Below, one piece after another: positions 1 to 8,800 of a DNA stretch of 64,000 nucleotides. This DNA is from Oleiagrimonas sp963747595 (GTDB lineage Bacteria; Pseudomonadota; Gammaproteobacteria; Xanthomonadales; Rhodanobacteraceae), in assembly GCA_963747595.1 (NCBI GenBank), contig CAVVFO010000002.1, forward strand, positions 1,302,001 through 1,366,000, read 5' to 3'. The position numbers were made by a program, and so were the translations under genes. The stretch's first letter is position 1. The number at the start of each line of letters is the position of its first letter. The notes beneath the pieces were generated by a model. That model did not search any database, was not told the origin of the DNA, and saw only the letters and a list, made by a program, of their open reading frames with translations.

Positions 1-1
1 C

Positions 2-211
2 CGTCTCAAGCCAGCCGGCGATCGTTTCACGCGCGAGGTGCGGGATCTCTACCAGCAGGCCCGCATCCCGCCATGGCGACGCCGGCGCTGTCCATTCATT
101 CATGATCAGCACGGCACATTGCTGAGTGTCGGCGGGCTGTGGCACAGCGCCGAAGGGCAACTGCTGTTCGAACAGATCGGCGCCTGTCCACTCTGGCATC
201 CCGGCTGCTGA
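2..211 (+). CDS. tilS: TilS, tRNA(Ile)-lysidine synthase, C-terminal end (partial)
   Basis: The reading frame is open from the left edge to a TGA at 209-211 and gives about 69 residues. It contains LKPAGDRFTREVRDLYQQ followed by IPPWRRRRCP, which matches the C-terminal substrate-binding domain of TilS (family pattern of a basic helix, then IPPWxR). TilS uses ATP and lysine to convert C34 of tRNA-Ile(CAU) to lysidine so that AUA is read as isoleucine. The catalytic N-terminal PP-loop lies outside the window. xseB follows after 65 bases. The assignment rests on this short tail only. Confidence 0.75.
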   Translation, partial: RLKPAGDRFTREVRDLYQQARIPPWRRRRCPFIHDQHGTLLSVGGLWHSAEGQLLFEQIGACPLWHPGC

Positions 212-276
212 CAACGCACTGCCGGTGCACACCGCGGCGATTGATTCCACCCCCTGCTTGCGTTAGTTTTCCGATC

Positions 277-546
277 ATGACGTCTTCCAAGCCTTCCGCG
301 CCCGCATCCGACGACAACCCGCGCATCGTCCATTTCGAGCAATCGCTGGACGAACTGGAAACGCTGGTGGGGCGCATGGAAGATGGCGAGCTCAGTCTGG
401 ACGACTCGCTGAAATCCTTTGAACGCGGCGTCACCTTGTACCGCGACTGCCAGCAGGCGCTGGAACAGGCCGAGCAACGTGTGCGTGTCCTGCTCGACCC
501 CGATGCGCCAGAGAGTGCCGAACCGTTTGTGCCCGATAGCCCTTGA
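277..546 (+). CDS. xseB: Exodeoxyribonuclease VII small subunit
   Basis: The product is 89 aa, normal for XseB. Its core reads FEQSLDELETLVGRMEDG followed by LSLDDSLKSFERG, the conserved helical hairpin of the small subunit. XseB binds the large subunit XseA to form exonuclease VII, which degrades single-stranded DNA from both ends. The ATG at 277 is chosen because translation upstream of it has no family similarity. The stop precedes the likely ispA start by only 7 bases, so the two genes are probably cotranscribed. The acidic, proline-containing C-terminus is unremarkable. Confidence 0.93.
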   Translation: MTSSKPSAPASDDNPRIVHFEQSLDELETLVGRMEDGELSLDDSLKSFERGVTLYRDCQQALEQAEQRVRVLLDPDAPESAEPFVPDSP

Positions 547-553
547 TACCCCG

Positions 554-1465
554 TTGATCCATTCCCATACGGGCACCCCCGATGCGCAGGTCCGCGCGCT
601 GGTCGAGCGCGCCAATGCGGCCCTGCTGCTTGTGCTGCCAACGGAAGATGCCACGCCGACGCAACTGCATCGTGCCATGCGTTATGCCGTACTCAGCGGC
701 GGCAAGCGATTGCGGCCATTGCTTGTGTATGCAGCAGGCTATGCAATCGGCGATGGAGGCGAAGCGCTGGATACCGCCGCATGCGCGGTCGAGCTGATCC
801 ACGCCTATTCGCTGATCCATGATGATCTGCCGGCCATGGACGACGACCAACTGCGCCGTGGCAAGCCCACCTGTCACGTGGTATTCGGCGATGCCATGGC
901 AATCCTCGCGGGCGATGCACTGCAGGCACTGGCGTTCGAACTGCTGTCCACGCCGCGATACCCAGGCGGAGTCGATGCCACCACGCAGTTACGCATGCTG
1001 CATACCCTGGGACAGGCCTGCGGCTCGTCCGGCATGGCCGGCGGCCAGGCACTGGACCTGTCCGCCATCGGTCGCAGCATCGATGTGGCCGCGCTGGAAA
1101 GCATGCATGCCCACAAGACCGGCGCCCTCATCCGTGCCTCGGTCCTCCTGGGCGCGCTGGCGGGCGGCTGCAACCAGGACACGACACTTGAGGCGATGGA
1201 CAGTTATGCGCATGCCGTGGGGCTGGCGTTCCAGGTGCGCGACGATATCCTCGACGTGGAAGGTGCCACCGACGTGCTGGGCAAGACCGCGGGCAAGGAT
1301 GCGGCTGGCGACAAGCCGACCTTTCCCTCCATCCTCGGCATGGACGCCTCGCGCACCCATCTCGATCGTCTGATAGAGCGGGCGCTGGAGGCCATCGCAC
1401 CGCTGCGCGGGGACACACGCCCCCTCACATGGCTGGCCCACTATGCGGCCCGGCGGACCCACTAG
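554..1465 (+). CDS. ispA: Farnesyl diphosphate synthase (geranyltranstransferase)
   Basis: This prenyl synthase condenses IPP with DMAPP and then GPP to make farnesyl diphosphate for quinones, undecaprenyl phosphate and other isoprenoids. The first aspartate-rich motif, DDLPAMDDD, is near residue 90 and the second, DDILD, near residue 230. LSGGKRLRP and KTAGKD are also present. No ATG lies near the expected N-terminus, so the TTG at 554, 7 bases after the xseB stop, is proposed. This gives 303 aa, close to the usual 295-300. Start confidence is moderate. The pair xseB-ispA is common, but dxs, which often follows, is absent; a terminator comes instead. Confidence 0.92.
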   Translation: MIHSHTGTPDAQVRALVERANAALLLVLPTEDATPTQLHRAMRYAVLSGGKRLRPLLVYAAGYAIGDGGEALDTAACAVELIHAYSLIHDDLPAMDDDQLRRGKPTCHVVFGDAMAILAGDALQALAFELLSTPRYPGGVDATTQLRMLHTLGQACGSSGMAGGQALDLSAIGRSIDVAALESMHAHKTGALIRASVLLGALAGGCNQDTTLEAMDSYAHAVGLAFQVRDDILDVEGATDVLGKTAGKDAAGDKPTFPSILGMDASRTHLDRLIERALEAIAPLRGDTRPLTWLAHYAARRTH

Positions 1466-1516
1466 CCGATATCACGCAGAACGCGCCCCTGGTGCTGCGT
1501 CCCCACCGCTGCAGCC

Positions 1517-1552
1517 ACGCAAAAAGGCGGCCTCCCGGCCGCCTTTTTGCGT
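1517..1552. terminator. Perfect bidirectional intrinsic terminator between ispA and the DUF4870 gene
   Basis: Two 16-base arms are exact reverse complements around a 4-base TCCC loop. The GC-rich core GGCGGCC is flanked by AAAAA on the left and TTTTT on the right, so the structure can terminate transcription in both directions. It lies between two convergent genes, and its last base is the first base of the TAA complement that ends the minus-strand gene. Confidence 0.93.
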
Positions 1553-2022
1553 TATTGAATCAGGCGTAAATTGAATGGATATCGATAGCGTGCACCGGAG
1601 CTTGTCCTGACGGCAGCAATGACGCAGAACACCAGGTTGGCGATCCACAGCAACCATCCCAGGAAGGCGCCGATGACAATGAACGTCAATATCGCGCAGA
1701 TGACGTACCCGATCAGCACGGTGATCTGGAAATTCAGCGCTTCGCGCGCTTCTTCCACGATATAGGCCCTGGCGCTGCGGTCACGATACATCAGCCACAC
1801 GATCAGCGGCACGATGACGCTGAAAATGAAGCCCGACAGATGAGTCAGCAACGCGATATTGCGATCATCCTGCGAGGCGACCGGTGGCGGCGTGCTGTGT
1901 GGAGGTGGCTCGGGCGGCGGCGGTTGCCGCGGTGGTTCCGAGGGTGGAATCGGAGATGCTGCGGGCGGGGGCTTCGGCGGCTCGGACGACAGCGGCGGCA
2001 CGTGGTCGGACGGCGTGTTCAT
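1552..2022 (-). CDS. DUF4870 domain membrane protein with proline-rich N-terminus
   Basis: The product is 156 aa. Residues 1-50 are a cytoplasmic-looking stretch very rich in proline and serine. The rest matches the DUF4870 pattern: a hydrophobic helix around SGFIFSVIVPLIVWLMY, the conserved VEEAREALNFQ segment, then two more hydrophobic helices. The family is a small inner-membrane protein of unknown function. An AAGGAG ribosome site lies 6 bases upstream of the ATG. A TTGACA (complement of 2075-2080) is a possible -35 box, but no convincing -10 follows. The gene is transcribed toward ispA and shares its terminator. Confidence 0.85.
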   Translation of the reverse strand: MNTPSDHVPPLSSEPPKPPPAASPIPPSEPPRQPPPPEPPPHSTPPPVASQDDRNIALLTHLSGFIFSVIVPLIVWLMYRDRSARAYIVEEAREALNFQITVLIGYVICAILTFIVIGAFLGWLLWIANLVFCVIAAVRTSSGARYRYPFNLRLIQ

Positions 2023-2176
2023 GAAGCTCTCCTTGGCAGGAACGAGACTTCACTTTTTCCCCCTCGGCGGCGCATGTCAAGTAAAATCGATGCCCCCGCC
2101 ATGTCTCATCCCGCCGCGCCGAGCGGCTCCCGATGGCAAGGATCGTCACGAAAAGCCACCGGGCCACGATGCATCT

Positions 2177-3529
2177 TCATTCCCCGGCCACAGTCATGCG
2201 CTGGAGAAGAATCGACCCGGTCAACACCTGCGAGCGGCGATCCACATCCGCCCCCACCGCGAGGATGCCGGCGAACATGTCGCGCAGGTTGGCGGCGATG
2301 GTGATTTCTTCCACCGGGTAGGCGATTTCACCGTTTTCCACCCAGAAACCGGAGGCGCCGCGCGAGTAATCCCCGGTGATGATGGACACGCCCTGGCCCA
2401 TGACATCGGTCACCAGCAGGCCGGTCCCCAATCGCTCCAGCATGCCCTTGAAGTCGTCCTCGCCGTGTCCGACCACGATGTTGTGCACGCCGCCGGCGTT
2501 GCCGGTGCTTTCCAGCCCCAGCTTGCGTGCCGAATAGCTGCCCAGGATGTAGCGCTTGAGCACGCCACCCTCGACCAGCGCCGAATTGCGCGTGGCCACG
2601 CCCTCGGCATCGAAGGCCGCGGAACCCAGCCCACGCCGCATCCACGGCTGCTCATGGATGTCCAGCCAGTCAGGCAGAATCGTCTGGCCCATGCAATCGA
2701 GCAAAAAGCTGGAGCGACGATACAGCGCACCACCGGCAGCGGCGCTCAGCAGGTGCCCGACCAGGCCCCGCGCCACCGACGGCGAAAACAGCACCGGGCA
2801 CTGCCGCGTGGACAGCCGCCGCGCACCCATGCGCGCCAGTGTGCGCTCGGCCGCCATGCGTCCCAGCTCTGCGGCGGGCATGAACTGCGTGGCGTCCCGC
2901 ACCGTGTCGTACCAGTAGTCCCGCTGCATGGCGCCGCTGTCGCCAGCCAGCAAGGCGCACGACAGCATGTGCCGCGTGCCACGCTCACGGCCCACGAACC
3001 CATGCGAATTGGTATACACGCTCATGGATGCATCGGCCTGGACCGCCGCGCCCTCGGAATTGGTGATGCCGTCGACATCACGCCCCGCCTGTTCGATCTC
3101 GCGGCCCAGTGCGATGGCATCGGGCACCTCGATGCCCCACGGATGCCACAGATCCATGTCGGGCGTGTCGGTAGCCATGCGCTCGGGATCGGCCAGCCCG
3201 GAGCAGGCATCTTCCTCGGTGTGCCGCGCGATGGCACAGGCCTGCTCCAGCGTGGCCTGGATCGACTCGGGACTGAGATCGGCGGTACTGGCCGACCCCT
3301 TGCGTTTGCCGAAGTACACGGTCAGGCCGAAGCTGCGATCGCGCGTGTGCTCGACCGTCTCCACCTCCCCCAGGCGCACGTTGACGTTGAGCCCGCTGTC
3401 GATACCCGCGCCGACCTCGGCCTGGCTCGCACCCGCGGCATGCGCACGCTTGACCAGATCTTCGGCCAGTTGTGCCAACCGGTCCAGTTCCGCACTGTCA
3501 TTTTGCTGCTTGGTGATTACAGATTCCAC
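2177..3529 (-). CDS. pmbA: Metalloprotease-like protein PmbA (TldE)
   Basis: The 450 aa match E. coli PmbA in length. TldD and TldE form a heterodimeric protease complex known from microcin B17 maturation and CcdA degradation. This subunit lacks the HExxxH zinc motif, as expected for TldE. Family landmarks include FGLTVYFGKRKGSAST, the NSHGFVGRERGTRHMLSC region and a glycine-rich C-terminal domain with STGNAGGVHN. The open frame extends to 3601, but the GTG at 3529 is preferred because an AAGGAT-type ribosome site lies just upstream and a longer form would overlap divergent yjgA. Its partner tldD lies nearby on the same strand. Confidence 0.93.
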   Translation of the reverse strand: MESVITKQQNDSAELDRLAQLAEDLVKRAHAAGASQAEVGAGIDSGLNVNVRLGEVETVEHTRDRSFGLTVYFGKRKGSASTADLSPESIQATLEQACAIARHTEEDACSGLADPERMATDTPDMDLWHPWGIEVPDAIALGREIEQAGRDVDGITNSEGAAVQADASMSVYTNSHGFVGRERGTRHMLSCALLAGDSGAMQRDYWYDTVRDATQFMPAAELGRMAAERTLARMGARRLSTRQCPVLFSPSVARGLVGHLLSAAAGGALYRRSSFLLDCMGQTILPDWLDIHEQPWMRRGLGSAAFDAEGVATRNSALVEGGVLKRYILGSYSARKLGLESTGNAGGVHNIVVGHGEDDFKGMLERLGTGLLVTDVMGQGVSIITGDYSRGASGFWVENGEIAYPVEEITIAANLRDMFAGILAVGADVDRRSQVLTGSILLQRMTVAGE

Positions 3530-3575
3530 GCCTATCCTTTTCGTTCCCGCGCAGTTTTGCGCGACGCATGTGAAG

Positions 3576-4103
3576 ATGGGGCCAATGCACTCTGCCGACA
3601 ACCACGATCCGGATCAACTGCCACCCAGCCGCAGCCAGCAACGCCGCGATGCCCTGGCCATCCTGGCCCTGGGGGAGCAACTGGCCTCTCTGTCGCCTGC
3701 ACGCCTGCAGGCGATCGAGCTTCCGGACGATGTCCGCGCGCAGATCGCGCAGGTCCGTCGCATCACTGCGCACGGCGCGCACAAGCGCGAGTTGGCCTAT
3801 CTGGCCAAGCTGATGCGCCGCCACAGCGATGAGGCCTTCAGCGGGGCCCGCGCCATGCTGGGCGAGGACCGCCAGCGTCAGCGCCAGGATGCCGCCGCGC
3901 AGCAGCGTCTGGAGGTGCTGCGCGAGGCGCTGATCGACGGTGGCGACGAGGCCCTGGGAGAATTCATCGACAGCCACCCCGACGTCGACCGCCAGCATCT
4001 GCGCACGATCATCCGCAAGGCGCGCAGCGAGCGCGCGCGTGACAAACCGCCACGCGCCAGCCGCGAGCTGTTTCGCCTGCTGCGCGAGAGCGAAAAATCC
4101 TAG
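3576..4103 (+). CDS. yjgA: Ribosome-associated protein YjgA (DarP, DUF615)
   Basis: YjgA/DarP binds late 50S assembly intermediates. The 175 aa include the family core PPSRSQQRRDALAILALGEQL, then a basic helical stretch and a C-terminal RTIIRKARSERARD segment. The divergent arrangement with pmbA is widely conserved. Starts at 3576 (ATG) and 3585 (ATG) are both possible and differ by three residues. The TAG stop at 4101-4103 is the first triplet of a dispersed intergenic repeat, so the element defines the 3' end of the gene. Confidence 0.93.
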   Translation: MGPMHSADNHDPDQLPPSRSQQRRDALAILALGEQLASLSPARLQAIELPDDVRAQIAQVRRITAHGAHKRELAYLAKLMRRHSDEAFSGARAMLGEDRQRQRQDAAAQQRLEVLREALIDGGDEALGEFIDSHPDVDRQHLRTIIRKARSERARDKPPRASRELFRLLRESEKS

Positions 4104-4237
4104 GGCGGATCAATCCCACAAGGGGGTTTCCTGCGGTCGGGAGCAACGCGGCGGATCCGCCTGCTTGCGGCAGGCAATCTCACCTTCCGGCAAACAGGCG
4201 GCGGATCCGTCACTCACCGTTTCTTGATCCGACCTAC
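4101..4237. repeat. Dispersed inverted-repeat element, copy A
   Basis: The element begins TAGGGCGGATCAA and ends with the reverse complement form TTGATCCGACCTAC. Inside, GGCGGATCCGCCTGCTTGC and its inverted partner AGGCGGCGGATCCGTCACTC flank a short spacer. Each arm carries a GGCGGATC/GATCCGCC pair that could itself fold. The same plan recurs at 12730, 18821, 43016 and 45474. It fills the yjgA-tldD gap and supplies the yjgA stop codon. It has no coding capacity, so it is a REPIN or MITE-like element. Confidence 0.82.
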
Positions 4238-4254
4238 GCGTTGCATCAGTTGCA

Positions 4255-5694
4255 TCAGCCGGCGGTGCCGCCCACGGTCATCGAGTCCACGCGCAGCGTC
4301 GGCTGACCCACGCCGACCGGCACGCTCTGGCCGTCCTTGCCGCAGACGCCCACGCCTTCGTCCAGCGCCATGTCGTTGCCGATCATGGACACGCGCGTGA
4401 GTACCTCCGGACCGGACCCGATCAGGGTGGCGCCCTTGACCGGTCGCGTGACCTTGCCATCTTCGATCAGGTAGGCCTCGCTGGCGGAGAAGGTGAACTT
4501 GCCGTTGGTGATGTCGACCTGGCCGCCGCCGAAGTTGACCGCGTACAACCCGTTCCTGACCGAGGCGAGAATTTCGCCCGGATCGTGCTGGCCGCCCAGC
4601 ATGTAGGTGTTGGTCATGCGCGGCATGGGCAGATGCGCGAACGACTCGCGGCGGCCGTTGCCAGTGGCCTTCACACCCATCAGGCGCGCGTTGAGCTTGT
4701 CCTGCATGAATCCGACCAGCACACCATCCTCGATCAACGTGGTACACGTGGTGGGCGTGCCCTCGTCGTCCACCGACAGCGAGCCGCGGCGACCGTCCAG
4801 GGTGCCGTCGTCGACCACGGTGACACCTGGAGCGGCCACGCGCTGGCCCATGCGACCGGCGAATGCCGAGGTGCCCTTGCGGTTGAAATCTCCCTCGAGT
4901 CCGTGGCCGATGGCTTCGTGCAGCAGCACGCCGGGCCAGCCGGGGCCCAGCACCACCGGCATGGTCCCGGCCGGTGCGTCCACGGCTTCCAGGTTCAGCA
5001 GTGCCTGGCGCACCGCCTGGGCGGCCCACCTGTGCGCCCGGCCCTCGGCGAGCAGCTCGCGATAGCCGTAGCGTCCGCCGCCGCCGGCATGGCCCTGCTC
5101 GCGCCGGCCGCCGGATTCGGCGATGACCTGCACGTTGAGGCGCACCAGCGGGCGCACATCCGCCGCCAGCGTGCCGTCGGCGGCCGCCACCAGGATCGTG
5201 TCCAGGGTCGCGGCCATGCTGACCACCACCTGGGTGATGCGGCTGTCCTGTTTGCGCGTGAAGGCATCCACCTCGCGCAATACGGCAATCTTGTCCTCGT
5301 TGGACAGGCTGTCCACCGGATCGATGGCCGGATACAACGCCCGTGCAGAGGTCAATGCCAGCGGCCGTCCACTGCCCTGCCCGCTGCCGGCAATGGCTCG
5401 CGCCGCGCCGGCTGCATCCAGAAGCTGCGGCAACACGATCTCGTCGGAATAGGCAAAGCCGGTCTTCTCGCCGGACATGGCGCGCACGCCCACGCCCTGA
5501 TCGATGCTGTGGTGGCCGTCCTTGACGATGCCATCCTCCAGCACCCACGACTCGCTGCGCGAATGCTGCGCATAGATGTCCGCCGCGTCGATGGACGGAC
5601 CCATCAGGCGATCGAAGACGCGCTCCAGATCGGACGCTCCCATGCCGCCGGGAGCAAGCAGACGCTGTTCGGCCAGTGCCAGTGAAGATTGCAT
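4255..5694 (-). CDS. tldD: Metalloprotease TldD
   Basis: The 479 aa form the zinc-bearing subunit of the TldD/TldE protease. The catalytic motif HEAIGHGLE is at residues 259-267, with His259 and His263 as zinc ligands and Glu260 as the general base. GGGGRYGYRELLAEG upstream and TNTYMLGGQHDPGEIL downstream are family landmarks. The frame is open to 5802, but the ATG at 5694 gives the usual length and N-terminus. It lies downstream of rng and yhdP, the order found in E. coli (rng-yhdP-tldD). A 12-base palindrome, AACGGATCCGTT, sits just upstream of the start. Confidence 0.95.
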   Translation of the reverse strand: MQSSLALAEQRLLAPGGMGASDLERVFDRLMGPSIDAADIYAQHSRSESWVLEDGIVKDGHHSIDQGVGVRAMSGEKTGFAYSDEIVLPQLLDAAGAARAIAGSGQGSGRPLALTSARALYPAIDPVDSLSNEDKIAVLREVDAFTRKQDSRITQVVVSMAATLDTILVAAADGTLAADVRPLVRLNVQVIAESGGRREQGHAGGGGRYGYRELLAEGRAHRWAAQAVRQALLNLEAVDAPAGTMPVVLGPGWPGVLLHEAIGHGLEGDFNRKGTSAFAGRMGQRVAAPGVTVVDDGTLDGRRGSLSVDDEGTPTTCTTLIEDGVLVGFMQDKLNARLMGVKATGNGRRESFAHLPMPRMTNTYMLGGQHDPGEILASVRNGLYAVNFGGGQVDITNGKFTFSASEAYLIEDGKVTRPVKGATLIGSGPEVLTRVSMIGNDMALDEGVGVCGKDGQSVPVGVGQPTLRVDSMTVGGTAG

Positions 5695-5833
5695 AAGATA
5701 ACGGATCCGTTGATGAACGAGTGCTCTACTTTGCCCGCGTGAATCAACCAGAGCCAGACGGAGGGAGCAGGCAAAGCAGGATACTGTCACACATGGGGCC
5801 ATGCCCCGGCGCTTAAAACCCCGCCATGCGTGC

Positions 5834-8800
5834 TCACTGGTGGCTGGATGACGCCGGCGCGGGCCATCGCGGGTCGGGAACCTGCGCCGGCGGGATGACG
5901 ATGGAGGGGATGGCGATGACCGCGGGTTGCGGCAATGTGGTCTTGCTGATCAACGCAATATGCGGATGGCCCCATGAGCCCGTGATGCTGTAGCGCGCGC
6001 CCACGGCCCGATTGAGACCATTCCCCAGCAGCCCCTGGATGGCGAGGCCCGCGGCAGCACCGATGGGACCGCCGGCCAATGCACCCATGATCGGCAGACT
6101 GTTGCCGACGTGCGGCGTGACCTGCACGCGCTGGTCATAATCCCTGGCCCGCAACCCGATGCGGCCGGTGACGGTGATGTTGGCCACGGAACCGCTCAAG
6201 TGCAAACCATCCGTATAAGCGTTGCCGTCGGCGAGCCGGAACGTGCCCTTGATGGTGTCGAAGCCCAGCCCCTTGCCGAACGCGCCGCCGAAATCCAGCG
6301 ACAGGCGGCGCGGAAGTTCGGTCACCGACATCAGGCCGAACAGACGCCCCATGCCCGGGTTGACCTCGGGAATGCGGCCCTCGCTGACATCCACCTCGAG
6401 ACTGCCGGTCATTCTGGCCAGCGAGGCCGCAGACGGCGGTCCCGGCCAGGTGGCATCCAGATGGTCCTGGGTTCGGCCACCGTCGAACAGGCCGGAAAAG
6501 CCCAGCGCGGACAGCATGTGCCCCAGGTTGCGAGCGCCGAAGTCGATGACCAGATGCGTCTGATTGGCATTGGCCGAGCCGTTCCAGTCCCCCGTGGCGG
6601 ACAGCTGCACGGCCGGAGAATGGGTGCGCAACTGGTCGATGTGCATGCCCTTCGCCGTGGGCCAGCTCTCGAATCGGGCCTGTCCCAGATGCGCTTCGCC
6701 CAGCCTGAGGTCACCCACCCAGAAATGCAGCGGCGGCACCGCCGAGGGCGCCACGTCCACCAGCCGGGAAACCGCTGTCGGCGACGATGCGTGACCCGCC
6801 TCGGAGTGGTGCGCCGATTTGTCCGACGGCCAGTACAAGCGCTTGAATTGCGCCGTGATGCCACGCTTCTCGACGCCATGGGTGGGCAACGTGGCCACGC
6901 CCTGGATCGCCGGGCCAGTGAAATGCAGCGCCAGCGTATCCGCGGCAGGCTCGAGCTCGAAGCGCAACGCCTGGAAATGCTCGCCGAACAGCAGCGCCTG
7001 ATCGGTTTGCAGGTCCACGCTTTTCAGCACCTGTCTGCCGGAGGAGGTTTTTCCCGCCAGCGCCAGTGCACGCCGCCCCCAACCGCTGAGGTCGAGCACC
7101 GGCGTGTGGCCGCTGATGCGGATACCCTGGGTCGGCAGGGTTTGCGGCATCGTCGTACCCAGATGCACGGCCATGGCCAGGGGTTCCGCGGAACCCGGCA
7201 GCCGCGCCCGGATCTGCAACGGCCCCAGCGTCAACTGCATGTCGTTGCCCGCCATCGGCAAACCCAGCGTCAGCGCCAGCGGCAGGGCCTGATCGGCCGG
7301 CTTGTGCAGCGGCTTGGGCAGGTCCAGCTGCATGCCCACCAGGTCCGAATGCACATGAAGCTGTGTTGCCACGTGACCATCTGTGGCGCGGCGCACCTCC
7401 ACTGCGATATCGAAGGGTGCCTTGCCGTGCGCGACATCTGTCAGCGGCGCCAGGGCATCGATTCCGTGCAGCAAAGTGGGCACGGCGAACATACCCTGGG
7501 CGCCCACGCGTACCGGCACAGCGGGGTCGCCCGTGGCCGCCCCCAAAGCCAGGCGCAGGTCGACCGGGGCGCCACGGAAAGTCGCATGCAGGTCGTCGGC
7601 ATGCAGTCCGTGCATGTCGTAGGCCAGCTGGCCGTGCAGCGCCTGCAGCGCGAGGTGCCAGTCGGGATTGGTCGCATCCACATCCTTCAACCGGGCCGTG
7701 CCCGCCAGCACGGTATCCTCGTGATGCTTGAAGGGAAGCATCAGCGAGAAATCGAATGTACCGCTGCCGCTGAGGCTCAGGTTGTGCATGGCATCTGCAT
7801 GCTTCGCGGCGACCGGGCTGTTGCGCACGTAGCCGATGAGGTCTGCGCCGCTGCCGCTGCCGCTGGCATGGAGCAGCAGCTGCGCGTCGGAAAAATCGGC
7901 AATGGCCGCCACCGCGGAATCCACTTTCACCCCATGCGACTGCGCGTTGCTGGCGGTCACCTGCATGCCGTCGTCTAGGAAGCGCGCCACCGCATCGACA
8001 TGTTGCACGGCCGGCCAGGCGGGATTGAACTTCAGCCGCGCATTGTCGAGTACCGCCTGGGCCTCGAAATGTCCCCGATGATCGCGAAACGGCCAGTTCC
8101 CCAGATCTCCGTGAACCACCACACGACCGGCAGTCACGTTGCCGCCCTGCAGAGCGGTATCCAGCCAATGCAGTGTCTTGGGCGGCATGCTCCGCGGCCA
8201 GAACAGCTTTGCCGCCCTCAGCTTGGCATGATCGATCGCCAACGCCAGGTCCACGAACGGCTTCTTGCCACTCCCCGGCAACTTGACCCGGCCACGCAGC
8301 TGCGCGGCGTAGCCATCGCCGGCAAGCGTCAATGCATCGCTTCCCATGTCCCAACCATCGGCAGCATGCCATGCCGTCACGCTGCCGCCCAGCTGCTGTA
8401 AACGGATCGGCTGGCGAAATACACCCGGCATCCGCAGCGTGGCCACCTGCGCCGGCAACTCGACGCTCACCGCTTCCTCATCGCCGCGCACCGTGGCATC
8501 GAGAGCGGAGAGGCCCGGAGTGACGCCAACCGGCTTCCAGCGCACCCCGCGCAGCTGAGCGTCCAGCGTCTGCAGCCCGCGTGCCGCGTTCCACTCGGCA
8601 TCGGCATGCAGCAGGTGCCCGCCCAGCTGGCTTGCCGCCAGCCAGTGTGCCGCGCCACGTGGCAGGGACGGCGTCACCGACAGCAGGCGCAACGGTGCAA
8701 GATCGAGTCGCCGCGCCACCGCCCATACGTGCCGCGATGCTCCGGAGCCGGTGATTCGCACGCGGGCGGCGCCGGCATCGTGCGCATCGTAAAAGACGTG

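Noticed and set aside
1859..3832. Long plus-strand open frame (657 codons) opposite pmbA
   Set aside because: It has no recognisable domain, is Arg/His/Gln-rich and lies antisense to a clear gene; GC-rich codon bias opens such frames.
5700..5711. AACGGATCCGTT near the tldD start as a sixth repeat copy
   Set aside because: It shares only the GGATCC core; the outer ends and arms of the repeat are missing.
6110..7978. Plus-strand open frame (622 codons) inside yhdP
   Set aside because: Antisense shadow of yhdP with low-complexity Arg/Gln/His composition.
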